Assembly: GCF_030758345.1 (NCBI RefSeq)
Contig: NZ_JAVAMO010000008.1
Coordinates: 124,001 to 188,000 of the forward strand
Reading direction: 5' to 3'
Source of the DNA: Ruegeria discodermiae
GTDB taxonomy: Bacteria > Pseudomonadota > Alphaproteobacteria > Rhodobacterales > Rhodobacteraceae
DNA: 64,000 nt
The first letter of the stretch is position 1, and each line of letters starts with the position of its first letter. The notes under the pieces are model-generated. The model ran no database searches, was not told the origin of the DNA, and saw nothing but the letters and a program-made list of their open reading frames with translations. Below are positions 35,346-43,345 of the stretch, in pieces. The translations under genes were made by a program, and so were the position numbers.

Positions 35346-35888
35346 ATGAAGGTAAGCCACCTCCTCTATCTGGCGCCTCTGGCGTGTGCATATAGCGCTT
35401 CCTATGCGCTGGCTGACCTTAACAATCTACCGGCCCGGGAAACGCCAATTCCGCGCACAACAAACGGCGTGCCGCATGTTCAGATTGAGGTAGAACCGGT
35501 TCCAGAGATATCAGAAGCACTCCTGAAAAGGGTTTCTGAGTTGCCGGGCGTTGAGATCAGGCCGACGGTCGTGTCCTTGCCCGGTGCCTTGGGTTTCTGG
35601 GTTAGCGAAGACTTGGCGCTGGCCCGACCCGAGGTCATAGTAGGTGGTCGCGAGTTTGCCCACATCCACCCCGACGGCAGCCTGCACGCGTCGCTCTCAC
35701 CAGCGCTCGCGAAGTCAGCAGCTGACAAAGGCTGGGCAGTCAGCCATCCTTGGGCGGATCAAAGACCGGGCTGGGGCGGCTTTGTTATGATTTTCACGCC
35801 CGTGAATGCAGATGAATTGGACGTTGTCTTCGATCTGGTCGAGGCATCATACGAGTTTGTGACAGGCCTGGACTCATCGTCAAACTGA
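35346..35888 (+). CDS. Secreted luciferase-domain (DUF5519-like) protein
   Basis: 180 residues with a signal peptide (MKVSHLLYLAPLACAYSASYALA). The mature part has the pattern of the so-called luciferase domain: FAHIHPDGSLHASLSP, then KGWAVSHPWADQRPGWGGFVM and the end DLVEASYEFVTG. In spite of the name, light production is not implied. Several conserved His (in HIHPDG and VSHPW) could bind a metal. The short form starting at 35346 is preferred because it begins with the signal peptide. Confidence 0.75.
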   Translation: MKVSHLLYLAPLACAYSASYALADLNNLPARETPIPRTTNGVPHVQIEVEPVPEISEALLKRVSELPGVEIRPTVVSLPGALGFWVSEDLALARPEVIVGGREFAHIHPDGSLHASLSPALAKSAADKGWAVSHPWADQRPGWGGFVMIFTPVNADELDVVFDLVEASYEFVTGLDSSSN

Positions 35889-36247
35889 ATGAACTCTCCA
35901 GCTCCGAATTCTAAAACGAAGAATTCAGCTGCGCGAGCTTTTGACGGGACATTGCTACTGACGCGTTCAAAAGAATGCGGACGCTCCAACAATGAGGTTC
36001 CCAGTGCTCAGGCAGATATTAGACTCTCGCTATTTTGTGCGGGGTCTCATTGCGCTGCCTTCTATCCCGAGGGTTCTTGCTCTGAGGGCGCGATGCGAGT
36101 ACCGCCAATGTCGGGCGGCAGTAGGTGCGGGCCTCCAACGACCTCACTGAGTAAGCAGAGCTTTGCCAGGTTTGATAGACAGGCTGCAGCTGCCGACACG
36201 CGACAGACCGTGGCTCCTGGTATCCGCTGCATAGCACCAGACGGCTG
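35889..36247. other. 359-bp gap between convergent genes
   Basis: Lies between the stops of the luciferase-domain gene and the diheme cytochrome gene. Only short overlapping frames are seen, none with a ribosome site or a recognisable motif. No strong hairpin was found by eye. Confidence 0.5.
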
Positions 36248-37156
36248 TTACTCCAAGGAAAGCCGAGGCGAAGACGCCGGAACAGCTTTAAGATAGGCGG
36301 CAATCGCCAAACGGTCGCCATCTGTAAGCAGTGATGTATTCTCAATAACTTCAGCCATCTCACCACCAGCACTGTCATAGTCCGGTGTAAAGCCGGATTT
36401 CAAGTATTCTGCTATGTCAGCTTCGGACCAATCAAGCTGGTCTGGGGTTAATCCGGGAATACGACCTTTTCCGCTTGGGTTTGGCGCACCTGCCAGCCAA
36501 AGGTCTCGTTTCAGACCACCTAAGCCGTTTCGCGGCGTGTGACATTCGCCGCAATGCCCGAGCGCCTCCACCAAATACCGGCCTCGGATCTGTTGGTCGT
36601 TCAGATCGCCTTCAACCACCCATCCTGGCGTCATGAACAACAGCTTCCATCCCCCCAATCCGCGTCGAACGTTGAAGGGGAAACCAACCTCATGCGCCTT
36701 GCTTTCGGTTCCGACCGCTGGAAGGGTGCTGAGGAAGGCATGGAGCGATACAATGTCCTCGGTCGTCATGTTGGCGTAAGACGTATAGGGAAACGCCGGA
36801 AAATAGTGCTGTCCTTGGGGTCCGGTGCCATGGATCAGGGCATTGGCCAGATCCAGGGCAGACCAGGACCCAATTCCACTATCTGGGTCCCTAGATATGT
36901 TGGGGGCAATGAACGTGCCGAAATCCGTCTCAAACCGACGGCCGCCAGCCAGTATGAATTTATCCTCACCAACCGCATCCGGCGCCGAATGGCAGGAGGC
37001 GCATCCTGCCGCGTGGAACACCACCTCGCCTCTGGCGAGATCAGGGGTCACACCAATGAGTTCGGACTGATCCATCTTTTGAGGTCGGGTTAGCACCAAA
37101 CCGGCCAGCCCGACCAACACAACGACACAGGCGGCAAGGAGAAAAAAACGCCGCAC
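36248..37156 (-). CDS. Membrane-anchored diheme cytochrome c
   Basis: 302 residues with an N-terminal membrane segment (MRRFFLLAACVVVLVGLAGL) and two CxxCH heme sites: CASCH near residue 53 and CGECH near residue 202. Distal Met candidates are in FPYTSYANM and GGEMAEV. It resembles the cytochrome subunits that take electrons from PQQ- or flavin-linked dehydrogenases, but no dehydrogenase gene is beside it. 13 bp downstream of the cytochrome c' gene, so co-transcribed. Confidence 0.92.
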   Translation of the reverse strand: MRRFFLLAACVVVLVGLAGLVLTRPQKMDQSELIGVTPDLARGEVVFHAAGCASCHSAPDAVGEDKFILAGGRRFETDFGTFIAPNISRDPDSGIGSWSALDLANALIHGTGPQGQHYFPAFPYTSYANMTTEDIVSLHAFLSTLPAVGTESKAHEVGFPFNVRRGLGGWKLLFMTPGWVVEGDLNDQQIRGRYLVEALGHCGECHTPRNGLGGLKRDLWLAGAPNPSGKGRIPGLTPDQLDWSEADIAEYLKSGFTPDYDSAGGEMAEVIENTSLLTDGDRLAIAAYLKAVPASSPRLSLE

Positions 37157-37169
37157 CGTCAGTGCCTAG

Positions 37170-37637
37170 TCAGTTTTTTGGCGCTCTGTACGCTTTGTGA
37201 CATGCCGAACAACTTCCACCCAGGTCGCCCATCGCGGCTTTCAGGGCTTCAACATCTTGGCCTGCCGCCGCCTGCATCGCAACAGCGGCGTCCGCCATGG
37301 CCTGCCCTTTGGCACCAACGTCGGGAAAGTTTTCCCAGATCGCAGGCAGCGCTCGGGTGGATGGGTCTGACACGTTATCAGATCCCGCGGGCCACATCGC
37401 GGATTGGTCGATCTGCGTCAGAACAACCAAATTGTTCGTGGCCCGTGTTGCGGCCTCGGCATCATAATCCACCTCTCCCTTGGCCATGCCGCCAAGTGTC
37501 CCAAGATTGAAGGCATAGAGCTGCATGATTGAGGTCCGAGCTTTCACAGCCGGGTTTTCGCTTTCGTGGGCGATGGCTGTGCCGATTGCGGCCACCGTTA
37601 ACAATCCGGCGGCAAAGATGGAAATTTTCTTCATCAT
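37170..37637 (-). CDS. Cytochrome c'/c-556-like protein
   Basis: 155 residues. Signal peptide (MMKKISIFAAGLLTVAAIGTAIA) and a four-helix cytochrome c' fold with the heme site near the C-terminus (CSACHKAYR). AVKARTSIMQLYAFNLG is the first helix, where the Met/Arg sixth-ligand region lies. Such proteins bind NO or CO or carry electrons. First gene of a two-cytochrome operon, divergent from a LysR gene 85 bp away. Confidence 0.9.
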   Translation of the reverse strand: MMKKISIFAAGLLTVAAIGTAIAHESENPAVKARTSIMQLYAFNLGTLGGMAKGEVDYDAEAATRATNNLVVLTQIDQSAMWPAGSDNVSDPSTRALPAIWENFPDVGAKGQAMADAAVAMQAAAGQDVEALKAAMGDLGGSCSACHKAYRAPKN

Positions 37638-37722
37638 GGTGTGTCTCCCTGTTCAATAGGCCAAGTTTAGCTTGAACGATTTTCCTTGTAATTGTTTGTT
37701 CTTCGTCATCCCTTGTTAATTT

Positions 37723-38568
37723 ATGAACAACGAGAACTGGGATGACATCCGATACGCGCTTGCGGTAAGCAAATACGGTTCGTTGAATGCGGCCGCAGCG
37801 GCCCTGGGTGTTACGCATGCAACCGTCCTGCGTAGGGTCGCAGCCTTCGAAGAGCGCAGTGGCTGTGTGATTTTCCGGAAAAGCCCGTCCGGATATTCCG
37901 TGCTTCCTGAGGCCAGAACAGTCCTTTCAGCTATGGAAAGCGTTGAAGACGCGGTGTTGTCGGTCGAGCGGGCAATTGTGGGCACAAACCGCTCTCCGGT
38001 GGGTCATGTCCGTATCGCGTCTACCGACAGTCTTTGTCAGCTTGTGCTGCCTCAGATCCTGAACGAGATTTCCCGGCTGTATCCCAACCTTGAACTGACC
38101 CTGCTGAGCGGGAACAGCCACCATGACCTGTCGCGGCTGACCGCCGACATCGCCGTGCGACCCTCGGTTCAGCTTGGAGAGGGTCTAGTCGGCGAGGGTT
38201 CTGGTTCATTGTCTTTTGGCGTTTATGATGATGGGTCCCCAAATCATAAGTGGATGAAGCTTGACGGGGCGTTAGGTCGCTCACTCCCTGCTAAATGGCT
38301 GGCGGAACATGTTGCAGCTGACGATATAACGACCGGGGCAGATAGTTTTTTGGTGCTTCAACAGATGGCCGTTTCGGGAATAGGCAAAACATTTCTTCCC
38401 GCATTCATTGGTGACGCAGACCCCCGTCTTCGCAAATCAGATGCAATTGATCCGGGGATCGAAGTTCCAATATGGGTCGCGACATTAGAGGAAATCGCGC
38501 AGACACCAAGGTTTGCTGTTGTACAACGGGCATTGGTTGATCGCATAACCATAGCGCTGGCCAACTGA
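37723..38568 (+). CDS. LysR-family transcriptional regulator
   Basis: 281 residues: N-terminal helix-turn-helix (WDDIRYALAVSKYGSLNAAA, AALGVTHATVLRRVAAFE) and an effector domain. The WDDIRYxLAV start belongs to a LysR branch common in alphaproteobacteria. Divergent from the cytochrome c' operon, which it may regulate. Effector unknown. Confidence 0.9.
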   Translation: MNNENWDDIRYALAVSKYGSLNAAAAALGVTHATVLRRVAAFEERSGCVIFRKSPSGYSVLPEARTVLSAMESVEDAVLSVERAIVGTNRSPVGHVRIASTDSLCQLVLPQILNEISRLYPNLELTLLSGNSHHDLSRLTADIAVRPSVQLGEGLVGEGSGSLSFGVYDDGSPNHKWMKLDGALGRSLPAKWLAEHVAADDITTGADSFLVLQQMAVSGIGKTFLPAFIGDADPRLRKSDAIDPGIEVPIWVATLEEIAQTPRFAVVQRALVDRITIALAN

Positions 38569-38755
38569 AATCACTCAAAGAAGAGTTGCGAGCAGTCGCA
38601 TTTATGGCAGAACAACATTGCGAGTTCTGCACCAGCCTGTCGCCGACAATTCGCATTCGGCCGTTCATGGGCCGAAACCTGCATTCATCTGCCGAGCAGC
38701 GGTCGCTTTTGGCCAGTATAGCCCGTTCTTCGAGTTCTTGCCCCGCTGTGCTCTC

Positions 38756-39493
38756 TCAGGCCGATACTCTGTCTTGTCCTCTTTCAGCATATATCGCCGC
38801 CTCCCGTCCGATTCCGCGCTTGAACGGAGCTAGCGCGCTGAGCATCAGCCAGTCGGGGAATGCGTCGCGATAGAGTTTGGGCCCATCAAGGTGAATGCGT
38901 CCGATGGCGATTTCCTGTCGGATGTCACGGAATCCGCGCCAGGCCTCGATGAAGCGCCGGATCTCGGCATGCACGACCAGGTCGGACTCGTAGCCGGGAT
39001 ACTTCATGCACATATCCGCCTGGCCTTTTTCGACCACCAGCCAAAAGCGGAAAATGCCCTTCTGGTATCCGGTGAAGGCAAATTCGAGGACCGTGCGCTC
39101 CTCTGGCATCGCTTCGACGTTGAGCCTCGTGTGCATGCTCCAAGCCAGAAACGCCGGGTCGAGGTCTTCGTGTTCCATGTCGCGGGACCATTTCTGTCCC
39201 CAAACGGCAAGGCTCATGATGATCGGATCAAGGTCGCGGCCCGCCTCGGTCAGCTCGTAAGAATAGCCGCGCTCACCTTCCAGCGGCGTGCGGGTGATCA
39301 AACCGCCACTTTCCAGCTGTTTCAGGCGCTGGCTGAGCAGCGTGGCTGAGATTTTGGGCACGCCGCGGTGGATTTCGTTGAACCTTGTACACCCGTCAAT
39401 GACGCGGCTTATTACAAGCAAGGTCCAGCGTTCACACAAAAGCTCAGCGGCGAGGGCGAAAGGGCAATATTGTCCGTATCCTTTATAAGGCAT
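38756..39493 (-). CDS. HxlR-family winged-helix regulator with SCP2-like C-terminus
   Basis: 245 residues. The N-terminal 100 residues are HxlR-type: CPFALAAELLCERWTLLVI, FNEIHRGVPKISATLLSQRL and GYSYELTEAGRDL. The rest (about 130 residues) resembles a sterol-carrier-like ligand pocket found on some HxlR proteins. Divergent from the FAD oxidoreductase gene, with an ACTAC-N7-GTAGT palindrome in the gap, so it probably represses that gene and senses a small hydrophobic compound. Confidence 0.88.
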   Translation of the reverse strand: MPYKGYGQYCPFALAAELLCERWTLLVISRVIDGCTRFNEIHRGVPKISATLLSQRLKQLESGGLITRTPLEGERGYSYELTEAGRDLDPIIMSLAVWGQKWSRDMEHEDLDPAFLAWSMHTRLNVEAMPEERTVLEFAFTGYQKGIFRFWLVVEKGQADMCMKYPGYESDLVVHAEIRRFIEAWRGFRDIRQEIAIGRIHLDGPKLYRDAFPDWLMLSALAPFKRGIGREAAIYAERGQDRVSA

Positions 39494-39553
39494 GAGTCAC
39501 TCCGGCAATCGCGTCTGACAAGACCAGGATGGCCCCCGGCCTGGGCCGAGACA

Positions 39554-39570
39554 ACTACGGATTCTGTAGT
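39554..39570. promoter_or_regulatory. Inverted repeat ACTAC-N7-GTAGT, probable HxlR operator
   Basis: Perfect 5-bp arms around 7 bp in the 161-bp gap between the divergent HxlR gene and the FAD oxidoreductase gene. HxlR-type regulators commonly bind GTA/TAC-rich inverted repeats in such gaps. Only position and symmetry support the assignment. Confidence 0.45.
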
Positions 39571-39654
39571 ACTCCAGATTTATTAGTTTTCTTGACGGTC
39601 GATTTTTCGAATCCTGGTCGGGAGGAACGGTCCCTGGACACCGGAGGCGACGGA

Positions 39655-41049
39655 ATGACCAGCTTGAGCCCATCTGCACCTGCGATTGTTGACGAAACGC
39701 TCGGAGGCAAGGCCTTTGCAGCCGGCGCATCCGCCTATGAAAGCAGCCGGCAAGTATGGAACGCGACCATCGACCGCTACCCAGCGTTGGTCATCCGGTG
39801 CGACAGCGTTGAAGACGTGCAGGCAGCGGTCAAACATGCGGTGTCGCTTGGCGCTCCGGTCTCGGTGCGCGGAGGCGGTCACAACATCGCCGGAACCGCG
39901 GTCGGAGATGGGGCCGTCATGATCGACCTGTCCGCGATGAACAAGGTGGAGGTGGACTCGGTTGCCAAATGCGTTTGCGTCGGTGGTGGCGCAACCTTGG
40001 CCAAGCTGGACGCCGAGACGCAGTTGCACGGGTTGGCGACCCCGGGTGGGGTTGTATCTTCCACCGGGGTGGGCGGACTCACTTTGGGCGGCGGCATAGG
40101 GTGGCTGGCGCGGCGGCATGGCCTCAGTATCGACAACTTTGTTTCGGCCCAGGTCGTGCTCGCGGATGGTCGTCTGTTGACCGCTTCCGAGGCCGAAAAT
40201 GCCGATCTGTTCTGGGCGCTGCGCGGCGGCGGCGGCAATTTCGGTGTGGTCACGCGTTTCGAATTCCGTCTTCACCCGGTTGGCCCCGAGGTCTGTTTCG
40301 GGCCGACATTTTTTGCGTTGTCGGATGCTGCGGAGGTTCTAACCGCCTATGCACGCGAAGCTGAGCACCTAACGCGCGACGCCTGTGTCTGGGCCAATCT
40401 TATGACTGCCCCGCCGTTTGATGCCGTGCCCGTGCACTGGCACGGGCAGAAAGTGCTGACACTTTTGCAGTTTCATGCGGGACAACAGGAGCAGGCAGTA
40501 TCTGATCTTTCGCCGCTCAATGGCGGGGTCACACCTATTGGCAATGCGTTCGGACCACGAAGTTTTGTCGAAGCTCAAAGCTTTCTGGATCCGGCCTACG
40601 AGTTTGGAGCACGGAACTATTGGCGCTCTCACAATCACCTGACGCTGACGCCGGAGCTGATCTCCACGCTGGTCGATCTGGTGCCGGACCTGCCAACACC
40701 GGAATCCGAATTGCTGATCTGCCAGATTGGCGGCGCGGTCGGGGATGTCGCGCATGACGCGACGGCCTTCGCGCATCGAGGTGTCCGCTTCATGTCCACC
40801 CCGGGGGTGCGATGGGCGGAGCCGGGCGACGACGCGGCCATGATCGCATGGTTGCGCAACGCCTCGGATCGTATCGCGGAACAGGCCGTTCCCGGTGCTT
40901 ACGTGAATTTCGTCGCCGAGGACGGGGCCGCGGACAGCGCCTATGCCTCAAACTTGGCGCGCCTGCGCAGAATCAAGGGGCGATATGATCCAAACAACCT
41001 GTTCCGAGTGAACCAGAATATCGAACCCATCGGGGCACCGGACAGCTAA
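39655..41049 (+). CDS. FAD-linked oxidase, berberine-bridge (BBE) type
   Basis: 464 residues. The FAD_binding_4 domain has RGGGHNIAGTAVGDGAVMID, where the His is the usual covalent FAD anchor, then the STGVGGLTLGGGIGWLARRHG loop. The second Cys anchor of bicovalent BBE enzymes is not present in that loop. The C-terminal BBE motif is YVNFVAEDG...YDPNNLFRVNQNI. Probably oxidises a sugar, phenol or similar alcohol with O2. Start at 39655, with GGAGG just before. No signal peptide, so cytosolic. Confidence 0.9.
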   Translation: MTSLSPSAPAIVDETLGGKAFAAGASAYESSRQVWNATIDRYPALVIRCDSVEDVQAAVKHAVSLGAPVSVRGGGHNIAGTAVGDGAVMIDLSAMNKVEVDSVAKCVCVGGGATLAKLDAETQLHGLATPGGVVSSTGVGGLTLGGGIGWLARRHGLSIDNFVSAQVVLADGRLLTASEAENADLFWALRGGGGNFGVVTRFEFRLHPVGPEVCFGPTFFALSDAAEVLTAYAREAEHLTRDACVWANLMTAPPFDAVPVHWHGQKVLTLLQFHAGQQEQAVSDLSPLNGGVTPIGNAFGPRSFVEAQSFLDPAYEFGARNYWRSHNHLTLTPELISTLVDLVPDLPTPESELLICQIGGAVGDVAHDATAFAHRGVRFMSTPGVRWAEPGDDAAMIAWLRNASDRIAEQAVPGAYVNFVAEDGAADSAYASNLARLRRIKGRYDPNNLFRVNQNIEPIGAPDS

Positions 41050-41155
41050 ACCACAAGAGGCCAAGGCAGGAAATTACGGAGACCCTGTGCGCTTCCCGGT
41101 TGCAATAAGAGGCCGTGGGATGGCAGACTTTCTCCGTAGTTTGAGGGATTGACCA

Positions 41156-43159
41156 ATGTTCAACCGCCAGACGGACAACCTCGCCAACGCTGTCCGTCTG
41201 CTTGTAGCGATGGGAGGGTTCGCTTCGGCGCCCGGCCCGAAATCCGGACTTGCTGTCTACGATGCCATCCGCAAGGTCGCGGCTCGTCCTCCGAATTCGC
41301 TGGCGCGTATGGCCGACGCGTTGACAGATGCCGCGCGCGGGGTCTTTGCGAGCCTGTCCGGCTTGCCGATGCATGCGGATGTCCTCTTTGCTCAGATGGT
41401 CGATGCCGGTTTGCTTACGCCACAGGAAATCGTCGCATATGACATGGATGCCGTAGCCTGTACCAAGGCGATGCTGGAGAAAATCACCGACGAATCTGAT
41501 CCAACCGGCGAGATGCGTCGCGACGAGATGCGCCTGCTGTTCACCCGGATCACCCAAACAGCGCTTGAGCCGCTGCTTGCTACGACGGAATACGCGGCCG
41601 ATCTGACGCCTGCGTTCATGGCCGAGATCCTGCAGATGGCTCACCGTACCGAGCGAAAGATCGACGATGTCGCCGAGAAGCTCGACAACCTTCAGGCTCA
41701 GACGCGCGATACGCTCGAAGCGCTGGCGCTCCGGTTCGGTGAACTCGCGCCCGAAGCGCTGACTGTCTCGGACCTCCGTGGCTTTCTGATCGAAAAAGCC
41801 CAGGACTACCGCGCCTTGCGACAGGAGGTCGAAGCGCTTCGCGGCACCGCTCCGCGCATTGACAATGTTCTATCCGCCGTCGAAGAAGCGATCGAAGCCC
41901 TCGATTTCGACGAGGCCGAACGCCTTCTCGCCTCGACTCGCGACACAAGCGCCGAGGCCCTCCGCAAGCCAATCGAGGACCACGCCCGGATCATAGAGAC
42001 CCAGGCCCGGATCGCTCTCATGCGCGGGCGGCCCGAGCGGGCATTCACTCTGGTTTCGGGCGCCGCCGACAGCTTTGCCCTGCTCGATCCGCTGGAGCCA
42101 TTCAGGCGGCGTCTTGGTTATGCGCGAACCTTTCATGACTATGGCGAACGCTTCGGCGCCCCAGTTACGGAAATGGCCATGCGTCTGACGCAAGCAATCC
42201 TGGAGCGTGTCGATAGCGATACGGATCGCGCGATCTTCTGCGAGGCGCAGAACCTGCTGGGTCTCTCGCTTCTCTCTCTGGGTCGCTTCGCAGCCGGTGA
42301 TACAGGTCACGACCTGCTGGGGCGCGCGGCTGCGGCGTTCACGCTCACAGCGTCTGAGTCGGAGGGGCATCTGCGCGCCGCTGCGCTCGATCACCTTTCG
42401 CTCGTCCGCGTGACACAAGCGCAGCGTTCAGCACCGCCCGCGCGTGCAGATCTGCTGCGCGCCTCGATCAAGGGATCGGGTGAGGCGATCGAGCTTTTTG
42501 GCGACGACCTGTCCTCGCAAGCACGCGCTCTTAACAACCTGGGCAATGCCCATCTGTTGCTCGCCGACGAACTGGAGGGCAGAGGACTTGCCGAGGCACT
42601 TGATCAAGCCTTCGCGGCGCTGGACCGGGCCACACGGCTGTTCGGGGAAATCGGCGATGTGATGAACATGGCGGGCGCCCGTTTTGGTGTCGCGACCGTT
42701 ATCGAGCGGCAAGCGACGGTTTTTGGCGATCCGTCGCGCCGAAACAAGGCCATCAATGAGTTTCAGCTTGCGTTGCAGTTCTATCGGGAACGCGACATGC
42801 CTCAGGATGCCGCTATGGCAGCTGGCACCCTCGGGTCCGCGTTGCTGACCCACGCAACAAACGCGCCCGCCGAACTCATCGCTCCGCTGCTGATCGCGGC
42901 CGGGTCCGCGCTAGGTGAGGCGGCAGTGCATTACCGCGAAACCGGACAGCCCCTCGCTGAAATGACTCTTCTGCGCAATCTTGCCCTATCGGAGGAGATG
43001 CGTGCAGCAGCTGAGCCGACAGCAAATACCGCGGGGTTGCTGGAGCGGGCGCAAACGCATCTCAGACGCGCGGTCAAACTCGACGCGTCAGGCGCAGAGG
43101 CTGAGCACGTTCGAGCTGCCTTGGATCGAGTGCAGAGCAAGCTAGCCGCGCTTTCCTGA
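41156..43159 (+). CDS. Large helical-repeat (TPR-like) protein, unassigned
   Basis: 667 residues, almost wholly alpha-helical by pattern. Residues 1-160 are a helical module unlike anything I recognise (LLVAMGGFASAPGPKSGLAV, LTDAARGVFASLSGLPMHAD). Residues about 155-250 look like a coiled coil (HRTERKIDDVAEKLDNLQAQ, ALRQEVEALRG). Residues 260-660 hold TPR-like repeats, for example ARALNNLGNAHLLLADELEG and RRNKAINEFQLALQFYRERD. No enzyme motif, signal peptide or membrane segment. The layout resembles sensor/scaffold proteins in which a small N-terminal module is joined to a TPR superhelix. It stands alone, converging on the cyclase gene. Confidence 0.75.
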   Translation: MFNRQTDNLANAVRLLVAMGGFASAPGPKSGLAVYDAIRKVAARPPNSLARMADALTDAARGVFASLSGLPMHADVLFAQMVDAGLLTPQEIVAYDMDAVACTKAMLEKITDESDPTGEMRRDEMRLLFTRITQTALEPLLATTEYAADLTPAFMAEILQMAHRTERKIDDVAEKLDNLQAQTRDTLEALALRFGELAPEALTVSDLRGFLIEKAQDYRALRQEVEALRGTAPRIDNVLSAVEEAIEALDFDEAERLLASTRDTSAEALRKPIEDHARIIETQARIALMRGRPERAFTLVSGAADSFALLDPLEPFRRRLGYARTFHDYGERFGAPVTEMAMRLTQAILERVDSDTDRAIFCEAQNLLGLSLLSLGRFAAGDTGHDLLGRAAAAFTLTASESEGHLRAAALDHLSLVRVTQAQRSAPPARADLLRASIKGSGEAIELFGDDLSSQARALNNLGNAHLLLADELEGRGLAEALDQAFAALDRATRLFGEIGDVMNMAGARFGVATVIERQATVFGDPSRRNKAINEFQLALQFYRERDMPQDAAMAAGTLGSALLTHATNAPAELIAPLLIAAGSALGEAAVHYRETGQPLAEMTLLRNLALSEEMRAAAEPTANTAGLLERAQTHLRRAVKLDASGAEAEHVRAALDRVQSKLAALS

Positions 43160-43345
43160 GTGTTGCGTGAATCTTCAACAAAAGGCGACTTCGGAGCAAA
43201 ACAGCCCATCCGAGCGCTATGGCACCGATTGCTCTCGCATTGGATTGAGAGGTATCTGCGCTTGCCTTTTCCCCACCGTTCGCTTTGGGCTCTAACGCGG
43301 GGGAAGGTCATGAGCGGAAAAGCGAGGTGGGCATGCTTGGCTTGG

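Noticed and set aside
36019-36378. 119-codon leftward frame downstream of the diheme cytochrome
   Set aside because: Overlaps the cytochrome gene in another frame; no motif or ribosome site.
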